Below, one piece after another: positions 21,569 to 33,612 of a stretch of DNA of 64,000 nt (position 1 is the first letter of the stretch; the number at the start of each line of letters is the position of its first letter). The position numbers were made by a program, and so were the translations under genes. Location: assembly GCA_022410635.1 (NCBI GenBank), contig JAJVDF010000016.1, positions 840,462 to 904,461 on the forward strand. Direction: 5' to 3'. The notes under the pieces were generated by a model, which was not told the DNA's origin, made no database searches, and saw only the letters and a program-made list of their open reading frames with translations. Origin of the DNA: Tretioscincus oriximinensis (lineage: Eukaryota > Chordata > Lepidosauria > Squamata > Gymnophthalmidae).

Positions 21569-21889
21569 TAGGTTGACCAGATGATCCCTTTTTTCGGGGG
21601 GAACCCAGTTTTGGGGTGTCCATCCCGCCCACCCTGGCCCCCCGCCATTTCCCTGGTTTTTGCTGAGGAAATTTTTTTTAAAAAAAATCACTGCACCATC
21701 ACTAGGGGGCTCTGGCAACCGGGGCCAACTCCTGAAAGCACCTTCCCCTCAGTAAAAAAAATTAAAAATGCAAATTTCTGATGCACTCCAGAGGGGAATG
21801 CATGTTGGTGGGAGATTTGCATATTTATGAATATGAAAATTAGCACGAATATTACCCCGGTTTGGGCCTCAGAAAATCTAGTCAGTCTA
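21569..21889. mobile_element. foldback MITE, family A copy 3 (diverged)
   Basis: The left end TAGGTTGACCAGATGATCCC, a CCAGTTTTGGGGTG block and a GGTTTTTGCTGAGGAAATTT block match family A. The right end is poor: 'CCTCAGAAAATCTAGTCAGT' then CTA. The interior differs from the other copies. Confidence 0.55.
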
Positions 21890-22083
21890 GACTAGTCTTA
21901 TTTCTTCAGATGCTAACGAACTGCCTAGGGACAGACTATAGGTAGCAAGCTGGCTGCTGGAAATAACAACAGACATGAATATGAATGTGGGTGATTAATC
22001 AGGTCAAGAACAGGTCAAGTACTGTAGTTAATCCTTTTAAGTGAAGAGAAGTGCCTGGAGGAAAGATGAAATGTTCTCCGTGG

Positions 22084-22706
22084 CACAAGTCAAAGAAATA
22101 GTTGTGTTAGCCTAGGTCCCCAAAATCTAGCAAGGGGATCTCGTGGCACTTTAGAGACCAGGGCTTTTTTTTGTGGCAGAACGCGCCGGAACGCAGAACC
22201 GGCACCTTTTCTTTAGGCAGGCGGGGCCGCCCCCCCGCCCCGCCCCCCGCCCACCTGAATAAAAGGTGCTAGTACTGCGGAGTTTAGGCGGGGGGGCGGG
22301 GGGCGGTAGCGGCGGGGTGGGCGGGTGGGCTAACACTGCCCCCTGCTAACGCCATGCCCCACCCCCCCGCCCGCCTAAATAAAAGGTGCCGGTACTGCAG
22401 AGCTTAGGCGGGCGGGGGGACNGGGGGTGCTGGCAGGGGGGGCTAACACTGCCCCCCGCTAACGCCGTGCCCCCCCGCCCTGCCCCCCCGCCCCCCCGGT
22501 ACTAACGCCGCCCCCCCCTCGCCGGCATTAGTACCATCACCTTTTTTTCTGGAAAAAAAGCACTGTTAGAGACTAACTAGACAAAGGAAGATGGCATGAG
22601 CTTTCATAAAGTCTACTGAAGCATCTGAAGAAGTAGACTTGCCTATGAAAGCTCATACCTACTTTTTCCTGTTAGTCTCTAAAGTTCTATGAGATCCCCT
22701 GGCTAG
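22084..22706. mobile_element. interspersed foldback repeat, family C, split by a hAT-like insertion
   Basis: Left arm (to 22158) 'AATCTAGCAAGGGGATCTCG' then GGCACTTTAGAGAC pairs with the right arm near 22660-22706 (GTTAGTCTCTAAAG, then 'ATGAGATCCCCTGGCTAG'). Inner arm sequence ATGAGCTTTCATAAAGTCTA (22596) pairs with TAGACTTGCCTATGAAAGCT (22636). The 22159-22565 insertion interrupts the left arm. Fragments of the same family are at 17170, 21500 and 35365. Confidence 0.65.
22159..22565. mobile_element. hAT-like MITE with GC-rich tandem core and 8-bp target-site duplication
   Basis: The termini are CAGGGCTTTTTTT on the left and, on the right, the complement of CAGTGCTTTTTTTCC. TTAGAGAC occurs immediately outside both ends (22151-22158 and 22566-22573), an exact 8-bp duplication. 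CAG-starting termini with 8-bp duplications are typical of the hAT superfamily. The interior is extremely G/C-rich and holds two copies of a ~120-bp unit, starting with AAAAGGTGCTAGTACTGC (22260) and AAAAGGTGCCGGTACTGC (22380). It has no coding capacity. Confidence 0.85.
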
Positions 22707-23529
22707 ATTACTTGACGTTAGTTCATAAATAACCTGCATGAATTTGTGGTGGGTGGAAATAGCTCCAAGTAAATCAGCTTCACCAATGCCATTCTACATA
22801 GTAGAAATGAAAGCAAATGGGGACAAAACTCACACTTGGGACCTTTACACTCTCACTGGAGAATAGTCAGAAGCTGAAACAGAATGTTAGAATTGCTAAT
22901 CACTTAGCTATTCCCCAGTTATTCCAAAATCATCCTTAAAATTACTTTAAATTTAACGTGTGTTGATTGCTTTTAAGCAATCTGCAATCATTCCCATGCT
23001 ATTAAAACATTCCTGCAGAAAGGGAAAATTCTTTATTCTGTATCTCACGTGACATGTTTTAAACCAGGCAGAGAGGCATCCAGGCATGTGGATCATATAA
23101 AAGGATAGAATACAACAGGTCTCCAACTTTAGCTATACTTGGCCAACAAGCAAACACACATGTCTTTTTAAGCCTTTTTCTGCCTGGACAGTAGGGATAT
23201 GTATCCCAGATGCCAGCACTCAGATGGGCACTATCATGTTTCTACTCCCTCATCCACTGCCCACTGTGCCTTTGGCCTGGCTCTGACACTTATGCTTGGT
23301 CCAGGGAAGAGGCCCAGGCCCAGTGAGGGAGACTGGTGATCTGGGGAAAATGGAGAAATTTTGTGTTAAATTTTGCATGGCTTGGGTAGGGGTGATGTTT
23401 AAATAGGGGCATAGCTTGGGTGAAGGAGCACCAGAATTCACTTGCCTCTGTGACACAGGTCCTAGTTGCCAACCTGTCCCTGAAATAGGAGCAGAAATGC
23501 TTCAACCTGCAGAAGTGCAAAATATATAT
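22707..23529. other. intergenic, nothing recognised
   Basis: No repeat match and no protein-like frame. Confidence 0.35.
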
Positions 23530-23582
23530 GTATATTTTAATTTATTCTTATACCCCACCCTACACCCGAAGGTCTCATAAAT
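23530..23582 (-). mobile_element. L2-type 3' tail fragment
   Basis: 'ATACCCCACCCTACACCCGA' then AGGTCTCAT is the reverse of the shared LINE/SINE tail. Only about 50 bp remain. Confidence 0.6.
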
Positions 23583-24612
23583 GATCCCCTCAGACACAGA
23601 TGGTAATGGTTCCAATTCTTTGAAGGTATAGCCCTTAGTTTATTACTGAAGGGCACCTCTGAGGGCAGATTTCATGTCTTGGGGACTATATAATCGTCTG
23701 TTGAGAAAGAGTACAGACCTGAGGGAGGACGTATCGATTGTGTGGCTGCAGAGCTAATCTCAAGTGCATGTTTGGGGCCAGCTTCCCCATGGTAAGTGAA
23801 TCCACTCTTCCGTCCTGGATATTGTTGGTTCATGATGCTTAACACACGTACAGAAGTCCTGCTAACTGTATGCATGTATGAGAATTCTCATGCACACTGG
23901 CAGAGCACTGGTGCATGACATTCCCTGCTTACTCCCTCCCGCCTCGTGTGCTGCCACCCAGTGGGTGAGCTCCCATTTATCTCTCAGTCCAACATTAGCA
24001 TGGAAGGTGACTGCAAAAGTATTTGGGGAAGCAAATTAGGTAGGGATTTCTCTTTTTTAGATTAACCTTTTTAATCACATTAACTGACATTACTGAATTT
24101 ATTTTGCTGGTCTCATAAAAGGAAGTAATGAAGCATGAAATTTCTCCAAGAAATGCTCTATATCAGACTTGACATATGCTCAGCCGCACATAAACCAGGC
24201 AGAATAAGAAGAAAACTAAACATCGTCTCAAGGGAAATGTTTAATAGAAAGAACTTACTGTGCCTGTATAATTTGTTGGAAATAGAACTTAATTTCAGAT
24301 TTTTTAATATTCAAATATTATTGAAAACTTTTTCTGTACACCAACAAGGGAGGGAAGGGAATTACTTCCTCACACAAGATAGGAACATTATTTTCTTCTT
24401 AGATATTACCACTGCTTCTTAGCTTATTGGTCAATTTGGACTCCAAACCTTTCCCCCCCCCTATTCTAAAAAACATCCATAAATGAGCATGTTTAATTTT
24501 CACAAGTATTAATAAATGTCACCTTTATTTTGCTGTTGTCACTATTAGAACTATTGAGCTGTTAAATGAAAAGTACCTCCACTGGCAAATATAACTTTCT
24601 TTTAACAAGCCT
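23583..24612. other. intergenic, nothing recognised
   Basis: No clear repeat. A C run lies at 24451-24460. Confidence 0.35.
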
Positions 24613-24885
24613 TAGGCCCTGATCACATGCATCCCAGTAATTAGAATATGTTATTTGGCTAAATAGACTGTGGACGTAACAGACCTGGTCACACATCCTC
24701 AATCTGGTTTAAATTTATTCTTTTCAGGTGCACTTCATTATTCCATATCTTCATTAAGAAAAGTCCAGAATAGCAGAGTTTAATCCACAGAAAAACTGTA
24801 TTCAATTATTTGATATGGGCTGTCGAATCTGGGGATATGCTGAAATGTATTGAAGAAGGCTTAAAATCAAATGTGTGATCAAGCC
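24613..24885. mobile_element. short DNA-element-like repeat with inverted ends
   Basis: The left end AGGCCCTGATCACATGC and right end (complement of AGGCTTGATCACACATTTG) are inverted. Similar 'CACACCTAATCC' and 'GTAGTCACACATG' sequences occur at 26133 and 30812. It is probably a MITE; the superfamily is unclear. Confidence 0.5.
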
Positions 24886-24948
24886 TGTATGTGTATGCTT
24901 TTTAAACTTCTCAACAAAATCATATCCCACAGCTGCATATTTCCATTC

Positions 24949-25065
24949 CCCCCCCCCCCCAACTGGCCTGAGCAAGAAGCCAATGAAAATGGAAATAATT
25001 ATCTAGTAATAATAATAATAATTATTATTATTATAAATAATAATAATAATTATTATTATTATTAG
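24949..25065. repeat. polyC run and (AAT)n/(ATT)n microsatellite
   Basis: A C run at 24949-24960, then (AAT)n and (ATT)n alternating at 25006-25064, which makes the microsatellite self-complementary. Confidence 0.9.
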
Positions 25066-25357
25066 AAGAAGAACTGGGTTCTTATACCCCGCTTTTTCTC
25101 ACCTTTCAAAGGGACTCAAAGTGGCTTACAAGGGTATTTTTGCCCGAAGGCTCATATTCTATCTTCCCCACCAGACTCTGGTGGTTCCCATGTATCTACT
25201 TGCAGTCAGTTGCAATTTCTTGCAATTCTTGCTTTCGAATAGCTGGGTTGGCTAGAGCTACAGGTGCTCACCCCTCCCCATGTCCGACACAGGGCTTCGA
25301 AACCCCATCTCCCAGATGAAAGACGAATTCCTAAGCGACTGAGCTATCCGTGCCTAA
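25066..25357 (-). mobile_element. tRNA-derived SINE, type 2
   Basis: On the minus strand the head reads GGATAGCTCAGTCGCTTAGG, a perfect A-box TAGCTCAGTCG, followed by GGGGTTTCGAAGCCC as B box. The body is 'CTGCAAGTAGATACATGG'-like on the minus strand. The 3' end is GAAGAA-rich, at the left (25066-25072). The A and B boxes strongly resemble a tRNA gene, but the rest cannot fold as one. A second copy lies at 37746-38035. Confidence 0.8.
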
Positions 25358-26306
25358 TAAGCACCCCACTTCCGCCAAACATAACTCTCTTCATCCTCCT
25401 AAGAACATATTTTTTTTCCTTTAAGCAGAAAATTAGCATTACATCAAAAACGTGCAGCTCTAGACCTAAAGAAAGTATATCAAGAAATAAAATATGTTTT
25501 CATCAGCTGTAAAGATGCACAAATTCAATATTGATTGAACTTTTGAATGAACATTAGTAACTGCTGCCTGACGTCCTGATTCTATCAATGTAACATGGTG
25601 ACAGCATCTATAACTACCTTTGTCACACGGAATAAATCCTCTCTGCAGCTTTGTTGACAAATAAGCTATTAAAGGATTAGTCATCATCTTCACTGAGTGG
25701 CACTGTGAGTGCTAGGACAATATACAAAGCTTACATCTTCACTGCCTTGCACTTTATGCTGTGATTTATGTCCCAGAATGGAATACAACCATTAGATTGT
25801 CTTACGTGACTCACAGAAAATTATTAACTGAAGGCAGTGAAATCATTTCTTCCAATGTTGATTCTCATTACAGCTGAATAATGATTTCCCTTCTCCATTA
25901 CTTTATTCCTGCCTAGACTTCTCCTCTTAATAGGGTGGTCATTACACATACTTCAAAAGGAAAAATGGAAAGAGGAAATATACAACCCAAAAAGAAATGA
26001 CACAAATATTCTTAAAATTGGAATATATTACTTTATATTTATTTAACTGTTTATTTAAAATGTTTATACACTGCTTCCTATTAAAATATAATCTTGACAC
26101 ATACTAAAAAGAATAAAAACAACTAGGCCGCAGTCACACCTAATCCGTCTCCAGAATGAAAGAACGCATCAAGTGAATACTAATTTTCTTTCCACTACTA
26201 AGCGAACGGTGGGTTTCCTGAGTTAGAGGGAATGCCAAAAGAGAAGAGCCTCTCATTTTTCTGATGTGTTCTCCCACTCAAAAAGTAAATTAAAGCTGGA
26301 TTAAAA
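25358..26306. other. intergenic, nothing firm
   Basis: AT-rich. The end of a short DNA element may lie at 26127 ('GGCCGCAGTCACACCTAATC'), but no partner end was found. Confidence 0.35.
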
Positions 26307-26866
26307 CAAAGATCCTTTTTGCACATAGGCTAAAATTATGTGGATTAGTTTGATGTGGATTAGCTACAGCCACATGAACTTGCATTAAGCAGCTTGATCC
26401 CCATTAGAAGTGGAACAATATGTACTAGCGTGTAAATGACAAACCATCATTGTACATAACGTCATGGTCAATCACATGCAGCATCCTGTTCACATCAGCA
26501 CTTTATTCAAGGACAGCTCCATATTCACGTTGTTTCCGAAACCAGCTTCAAAGTTCCACACTATCTTCAAGGTCAACTCTAGAGCTGCCTCCGAAATCAG
26601 CTTAGAAGACACTCTGTACACCAGTTGCTTCAATAACATTTTTTTCCTCATTGTTATTCCCTGCATGCAAGTATTCTACTTCTAATGCATTTTTAGAATC
26701 ATTACAACATACAATTAGAGCAGAATTTATCTGGTCTACTTATAAACAGCGTTAGGGAATTGTTACTACATATATATTTGATGTGAATTAGCATGACTCT
26801 CATGCAGACAGTATAGAACTGTGATCTCCATAAAATGGATTGCTAAGCTTGTGCACAAGGGCCTTA
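26307..26866 (+). mobile_element. Harbinger-like MITE, family E copy 1
   Basis: The left end GATCCTTTTTGCACATAGGC and the right end (complement of GGCCCTTGTGCACAAG) are inverted, with TAA outside on the right. The interior carries 'CAAGGACAGCTCC', 'CTGCCTCCGAAATCAGCTTA' and 'AATTGTTACTACATAT' blocks that recur at 31203. At ~550 bp there is no coding frame of note. Confidence 0.7.
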
Positions 26867-28639
26867 AGTGTGCCTGCAGCTCTAGAATCACAATAGTTAT
26901 GTAAAAATGTAATTAAAATCAAGATTAGAGAAAATAGAGAAATGTTCACTCCAGATTGGCCTGAGTAAAAAGATGGTTCTTCAGTTGGTGGTGAAGACGA
27001 GAAGACTGGGTACCCTACAAATATCAGAGTACACAATTTCCAACAATAGGTATTACCAAATACATCATTATGTAGATATACATCATGATACTTAATTGTT
27101 AGCATTCAGATTGAAATATAATATGATGTATAGGACTGGGTCCAGGAGATTTACTTCATTTAACTGTGTCTCCTTCTGCTGTCCAAGACATCTGCCACTG
27201 CCACTGCATCTCCATTTATGATGGAAACAGTGCCACGCTGTGATCATGCTATCACATTTCCAACCCCAATCACAGATGAAAGCACCACTGTAGCAAGGCA
27301 TAGTTTTGTACTCTGAACAAACATTTTAGTACACTACTGAAAAGATATCACTTTGCTCAAAAGTGGAAAGTGAGAAGGCTTATTTTAAAATTAATAACCG
27401 CAGGCATCTCTCCCATATACCTCCTCAAAAGCCACCATGTTACACTAGGGAAGTTGCAGCCCAAGTGTTTCTGGGGCCGTTTCTTATTCCTTCTGGTTTC
27501 TTCAAACAAAAGCATCATTTTTGTCCATTGACAGCCTTTCAAAATAGAATTGTACAGCAAGGCAGTCACCCTCTCTTTTATTCATGACCATCAGAGAATT
27601 ATGAAACTGTAGATGAAAATACATGTAATTATGCTAACACTTTTGGAACTGCTTGTAGTGACCTGATTAAGGGAAAGGGATAGGAAAGTGGAGGAGGGAA
27701 AGGAAAAAAGAACGGAATTAAAAAAGAATGCAATTTTTTGGAGGGATTGTGAGAGAGAAGACCCCCTCCTTTTATCTCTTTCCTTAAAACTGTTGCATTC
27801 CAACCTATGTTTTTTATATCTTTTAAAAAATAAACTTTGTTCCTTTGCTTTTTTTTTTAGATTAGAGGCATAGACATGGACACAAATTTTCTTTTGTAAA
27901 ATAGGGTTTATGAAGAATGATCATTGAAGCCAACAAATTTGAACTAGAAGTCAGTATTCCAGGGAAGAGATGCTCTGGTTCATAATAAAGAACCCACCTT
28001 GAGATAGAAAAGGCTGTCTATATTGACATGATCTGCTCTATACCTACCCCATCCTAGATTCAAAACGCAAATTGCTATGTCACCCATATGGGTCCCTATG
28101 TACATTGAAGTCGGTAGACTTCAGAAAGTAGATTTGCCTGTCCAGTTTATGCTCATCCTAGACTGTGTGGATGGAGAATATTAGGAAACATAAAGGCCTT
28201 CCTTAAACCATGAAGGTATATGGGCAGGAGTCCCTTTTCTGTTTTGTACTAGTGACAAGTGTGAAAATAAAATCTATTCAATTCTGCTATATTAGGCAAA
28301 AAGGGAAGAGGTTCAAGAAGTTGGACCCAGGCAGCTATGTTATAAAAGTTAGAAAGATCAACCTGATGTGTAAACAAATTCATGAATTGACTTTGTAGCA
28401 TATCATGCCAACATAACCTGTGTAATGTGTCCTAGCTATCAATACAGAATAAGAAAAGAGAATTGTAATTCTGTTTTAATGAGCTTGTGGTGTCAGTAGC
28501 ATTTTCATTCGATATACCGTAGTAGCACTCACATAATCTTTATTGGATTCCACCCAATGTTTAATTGGAGTCAGGAAATCAAGTTCAATCCAGTATTTTT
28601 TTTACAAGCATAATATTCTGATTTACTAATACTTCAAAT
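26867..28639. other. intergenic, nothing recognised
   Basis: No protein-like frame. A weak family C-like stretch ('GTAGACTTCAGAAAGTAGAT') lies at 28115. A T run lies at 27850-27859. Confidence 0.35.
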
Positions 28640-29067
28640 CAAGACCCTTCTTGCACAGGCTTAGTACTTCACTTTGGGGAGTCCACTATTCCACATTATC
28701 TTCATGAGAATACTTCTAATCACATTAAATGGGTAGAAAAATCACCTAAAATGGATTATTGATGGAGTACACTAATTTGCCTTACGTATGCTATAAAGTT
28801 ATGAAAAGCATATTAGCAGCAGTGATGAAGATAAAATGACATTCCTGCGGCAACTTGGAACTGGAGTGCCTTCAAAGTACTTTTAGAGGCAGCTTCAGAG
28901 CCATCCTTGAAGACAATGCTGAAGTAAACCAGATGAAATGTGTAACTGACTGTGACAACAGCTTGGCATTTGCGTTCTAGCACACATTATTCCACTTCTA
29001 TACTGCTTAATGCAAATGCATATGACTGCACCTAATCTACACCAGGTTAATCCACTTTAAAGTTTTT
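28640..29067 (-). mobile_element. Harbinger-like MITE, family E copy 2 (inverted)
   Basis: The left end AGACCCTTCTTGCACAGGCT corresponds to the right end of copies 1 and 3. Inner blocks 'CTTTTAGAGGCAGCTTCAGA' and 'CATCCTTGAAGACAATGCTG' are the reverse of blocks in the other copies. Confidence 0.65.
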
Positions 29068-30399
29068 TAATGCAAATCTATGCAAAAAAAATCTAACTTC
29101 TTTTTTGATATTCTGTATCCTCTAACAGGTTTTGGATCTACGGATGATCCCACCTCCACCCATATGTACAATAAACTTAGCATTGTCTTCCATTATTTTT
29201 CTTTCCCCACCCCCAGTTTATATTTTCACAATAAAAGCAAACAGCATTTGAAAGCTAGCATCATACACAATTGCATGTATTTCTCATTCTCCCTCTCTGT
29301 CCTTTTCTCTCTCACATAAATATACATATTAAAGCGGATGAAATGACTAATACAGGTGATGATGTGTCAGTGTAACAATAGGCAGAGCACACTATAATGT
29401 AAACATTGCACTCAATCTGCTTCCTCTTTCGGAATGTAAAATAAATGCTTTGTTTAAAGAAACAGCTCACTATACTTATAGTTACCAATGTTGCCATTAA
29501 AACTCCAGCTGGTGGAATGTTGAGCAGAAATCAAAAACGGTGTTCACTGTTTAATAGACTTTCATGTCAGCACTGAGAGAGTAAGAGGAACCATTCCATT
29601 GCTTCTTTTTATTTCTAGTAAAAGTATTTGCTCAGTGGCTGATATTGCTGGTAATTCATTGCAATGTGGGGGTGTCCCATATTATGTCTCAAAAGGTTAG
29701 GTCTGGTTTGTCCGAGTTTACTCTAGGGAACCTCGTTCCCATGTAAAAGGGGGACAGCCATCTGAATAGTACTTGGAAATACAATCTAATAGTAACAAGA
29801 AAAAGACTTGTTTAATATCTAAGAAAGGAAAATATGCTGATTTTTCTGGGTTGAAGGACATGTCCTTACACGAATGATTAGAATCAAGCTTTCTCTGTTT
29901 CCCTTCCAACTTTGTGTGTGTTTTCAATGATATTTTGGAAGAATGCAACAAAAGAGATTGTTGCTATATTAATCCTTTTTTTTCTGCTTACAGGTGCAGA
30001 AGGATTTTTATAATTAACCTTTGAATTTCAACAGTAAATAAAGAGATATGTTTTTGCTTCTTTTATTACAACCTATTTATTATTTCAAGAAAAGGTGTAA
30101 ACATGTTTATTATAGGATAATTTGAATATGTCAATAAGCAAATTCATGATTTTTTTAAAAAATATTTTTTGGTTTCAGAAATTCTACCCAAAATTTTCAA
30201 AAATGTTCTTTCATCATTTACATTTTTATTTAAAATATTCATATTTAGAACAAATTTTTACAAAAATATGTCACAGGGTTTATAGAGTAATGTCACAAAA
30301 ATCAGTGCTGCTACTTTATTATGTTAGTCTAGCTGATTAAATAAAGAAAATATGGACAAAAACTACATGCACATGACAAGAACTTACCTACCTTTTTAT
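29068..30399. other. intergenic, nothing recognised
   Basis: AT-rich DNA. No repeat match. Confidence 0.35.
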
Positions 30400-31200
30400 G
30401 TGATGATCTGTCATCTTCGCTGCCCAGCCATACATCTTAGTGGAGGCTTTGCTAGGGTTTACCGTGCATTCAGAAAAGATCTGCAACAGAACAGGAATCT
30501 TCTACTCCATATCTTTTCCATCTGCACAGCAAAACCCTGTGTCCTGCATTGTACAGCTCTCTGCAGCCTTGAAGTCTGTCATGCAGTTGTGAGATGAGTA
30601 GCCCAAGAAGATGCCAGCCTGTAGGACTATAGGATCACAGCTGGCTCAGTATGTGGCATTTAATCTCCCTATATCTTCTCATCAATCTTGTGCCAGCTCA
30701 ATGTGGATCCAAATAAAGGTATGCCCTCTCTTTTTTCCAGTGAAATCCGCAATTGCTTTTAGATTGTGGATTTCACTCGATTTCCTCCTCTTTCTGCACA
30801 AGGCCTAAGGCTGTAGTCACACATGATTTTCTTACCATGATAGTAGGATCATCATGATGATTCTATTCTAAGTGGTGTTGGTGTGTCCATTATCCATCCA
30901 GGGAAAACTCCATTGCCACAAATCAGTGATTGCTGATCCTTTGAGGAATCAACACAAAATGCCTCTTCTTCCATTGTGAAGCTCCCTGCAGCCCTGGTGT
31001 GTGCCATGTCATTGTGGAAATTCAGATACCATGAGAAAATGCCAACCAGAATCGCAGCTGCCTGACATGCACGGTATCATCTTCCTGTTCCTTCAGCTTT
31101 CCTCTCACCAGCTCCTCACCAGCTCCATGTGAATTTTGCAGTTCAGTATAAACAACTGAAATCGCTTTTAGATTGGGGTTTTACTCTTTTTGTGGAGGGG
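30400..31200 (+). repeat. two tandem copies of a ~400-bp repeat (family F)
   Basis: Unit 1 (about 30400-30803) and unit 2 (30804-31200) share, in order, 'CTCTGCAGCCTTGAAGTCTG'/'CCCTGCAGCCCTGGTGTGTG', 'GGATCACAGCTG'/'GAATCGCAGCTG', 'TGCCAGCTCAATGTGGAT'/'ACCAGCTCCATGTGAATT' and 'ATTGCTTTTAGATTGTGGAT'/'ATCGCTTTTAGATTGGGGTT'. The copies are diverged, so the duplication is old or arose from two independent insertions. Confidence 0.65.
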
Positions 31201-31202
31201 GG

Positions 31203-31727
31203 CTAAGATCCTTTTTGAACGTATCCGACTTAAACACTTTGGTTAATGTGAATTAGACCTGCATTTGCATGAAACAGTTTGATCCACTGACATCACTAAT
31301 AATTGCATGCAGCAACTAGTTTACTTCAGTGCTACTTTCAAGGACATCTCCAGAAATGTTTCCAGAAATGGTTTGGATGTTCCGCACTAACTTCAAAGAC
31401 AGCTCTGAAACTGCCTCCGAAGGCACTTCAAGAGCACTCTGGATCCAAATTGTTGCAACAATGTCAGGTACTCTTCACTAAGGGTTGTCCATGTACTAAC
31501 TTAGCATTCACAGACATCTTTATGCAAACACATCTTTACTAATGGCCTGTATTTAGTGCCATTACAACTTATATAGGGCAGATTTAGTTGGCCTGCCAGT
31601 AATTCATTTTAGGCAGTTGTTATTACATATTTGGTGCAGTTTGGCTCATTCTCATGCACATAACATGAAGTAGTGAGCTCCCTAAAATGTTTACAAGTCT
31701 GTGCAAACAGGGCCTAAGCTCATTCTT
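31203..31727 (+). mobile_element. Harbinger-like MITE, family E copy 3
   Basis: Begins TAA-GATCCTTTTTGAACG and ends CAAACAGGGCC-TAA, so TAA flanks both ends. Blocks 'CAAGGACATCTCC', 'AAACTGCCTCCGAAGGCACT' and 'AGTTGTTATTACATAT' match copy 1 in order. The best of the three copies for target-site structure. Confidence 0.7.
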
Positions 31728-33247
31728 CTGGACAGAAGAATTTAACAAAAGAATCGAGTTTTTTGCTATTACAGGAAATCCGACAATAATGCTGTCTCTT
31801 GCAATAACTTTTCTTACCTTAATGTCTATTGGCAACTTATAGAGTCAGAGCAACTGGAATTACCAGAAGCCAGCTAAGCATGCAAAAAACAAGAAAAGGA
31901 AGTGGGCTTGGTTAACTTCTGGTAGCTCCAGAAAGGCAATTATAGGAACTTATTTTTTAGATCCCTCTTTGCTTCTTGCCATCTGGAGGCAGTCTCAGTG
32001 CATAAATATATGCATTATACTTTTACTAGACACGTGATTTTTACCAATATTATAGCCGAGGGCCACATTGCTTCTCAAAAAATCTTCCAAAATGTACCTG
32101 CCAAGAGCAGCTCTTGCCAAAAATGTTTCAAGTTAATAGTTGCTTATCTGAAAGTAAAACTCACATGATCATTAATGTTTATTTATATAGCACTAGCCGT
32201 GTATTTGGCATTATAAAAAGCGTGTAAAAATATAAAACAGAGAGCAATTTAGAAAGCACTATCAACTACTTTTAAGATAATGCCAATTGTCTTCAGTTTA
32301 GAACAGTCCAATTCCCTCTTCCCATTTGTATATGGCCAGAAGTTTTCTTTGACTCTTTTTCATAACTATTGCAAATTGCACATTATAATTGACTTGTGGA
32401 TTGGAAGGCTCCACAGGAATCCCACTATCACCTCACATTCAGATAATGTTGTTGATATGAGTGTATTAAAGTTGCTTTGAGACTGATACCTGCAGGCAAA
32501 CTCCACTCATCATAAAGTAAGGCACACCACTCATACTAGACTATATTAACTGTGTAGCATGAACAGGTAAGAAAAATCAATGTTGTATTTATCTTAAGCC
32601 TCTATTAATGCCTGATGGCAAAATGCAGAACTAAATAGAAGAGAGTTGAGGACTTATTAAATGCATAAAAAATGCTAGTTAAAATGGCATCTGGTGAGGA
32701 TGGCAGATAGACCAAAGCCATATTAGGCCCATATCCAGCCCCAAAGCTGTGTGAATTCCCACACTTTCTTGAAAGCCTTGGCATTTTTACAACATATTCT
32801 TCCTATTATGTCATTTAACCTAAACTGTGCCAGTATCAAGCCAGACATTTCATCCAGCTGGAACAGTAAGTTCTAGACGAGTGATCCAGAGCTGAGTGGA
32901 CCCAGATCCTGCTTCTATTTCCTTTCTTTTTAAAATGATTTCTTTCTTAAGGTTTTAATGTGACAAACAATTCAAGCAAATCAAGGCTTGAATCATGTCA
33001 CAAAAGCTACACAGCCCTAAATAAAACCCTTCCCACCTTCTCCTAAACTCTCTCCCCCACCCCACTATCCACGGAGTTGTCCACGTACTACATTATCACT
33101 AAATAAGCTGTGTTCAGAATTAAGCCCTGTCTGTTCTCCTGTATCCTGGTCTCAAAATCTTCTCATGCTTCACTCTCCTTTTGATCCTATTTTTGAGTTG
33201 TTTGGAAGTATTCTCAATGATTCTAGGAATATAGAAAATATTTATTT
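31728..33247. other. intergenic, one LINE-tail-like stretch
   Basis: 'TTTATTTATATAGCACTAGC' at 32179 followed by TTTGGCATTATAAAAAGCG resembles a LINE 3' end in reverse orientation. Otherwise nothing recognised. Confidence 0.35.
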
Positions 33248-33612
33248 AGTAGTTGCCATCCCAGCAGCTGGGTACCAAAGCTGTCCTCCTGTCACAAACC
33301 CAGGCGTTTTTGCTCTACTGGAGGCGAGTTGCCACGCTTTGCCTAACAGCAGGCACAAAACCCCGCCTCCAGCATTGGAGCAGCTATGGCACGCTCTGAG
33401 GTTCCTTCCAGGACCCCGGAAAGCGTTGCTCGGGCTTCAGCCGACAACTCTGACAGCTCCTTTTCCTTTAAAATCCTGCATTTTTATATTCCCTGATGCA
33501 GCATCGGGAAATGTAAAAATCCGGGATTTTATCTTAAAACCCAGAGGGGACTACATTTTAGTCCCCCAAATCGGGATTGTTCCACCTTCCCGGGACGTAT
33601 GGCAACCCTAAT
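33248..33612. mobile_element. foldback element, family G
   Basis: Ends AGTTGCCATCCCAGCAG and CGGGACGTATGGCAACCCTA are inverted versions of an AGGGTTGCCAT-type terminus widely seen in reptile MITEs. An internal hairpin pairs AAATCCTGCATTTTTATATT with AAATGTAAAAATCCGGGATT around CCCTGATGCAGCATCGGG (33470-33530). Single copy in this window. Confidence 0.6.

Noticed and set aside
25290..25357. functional tRNA gene on the minus strand
   Set aside because: Only A- and B-box similarity is present; the cloverleaf does not form and the sequence continues into a SINE body present again at 37.7 kb.
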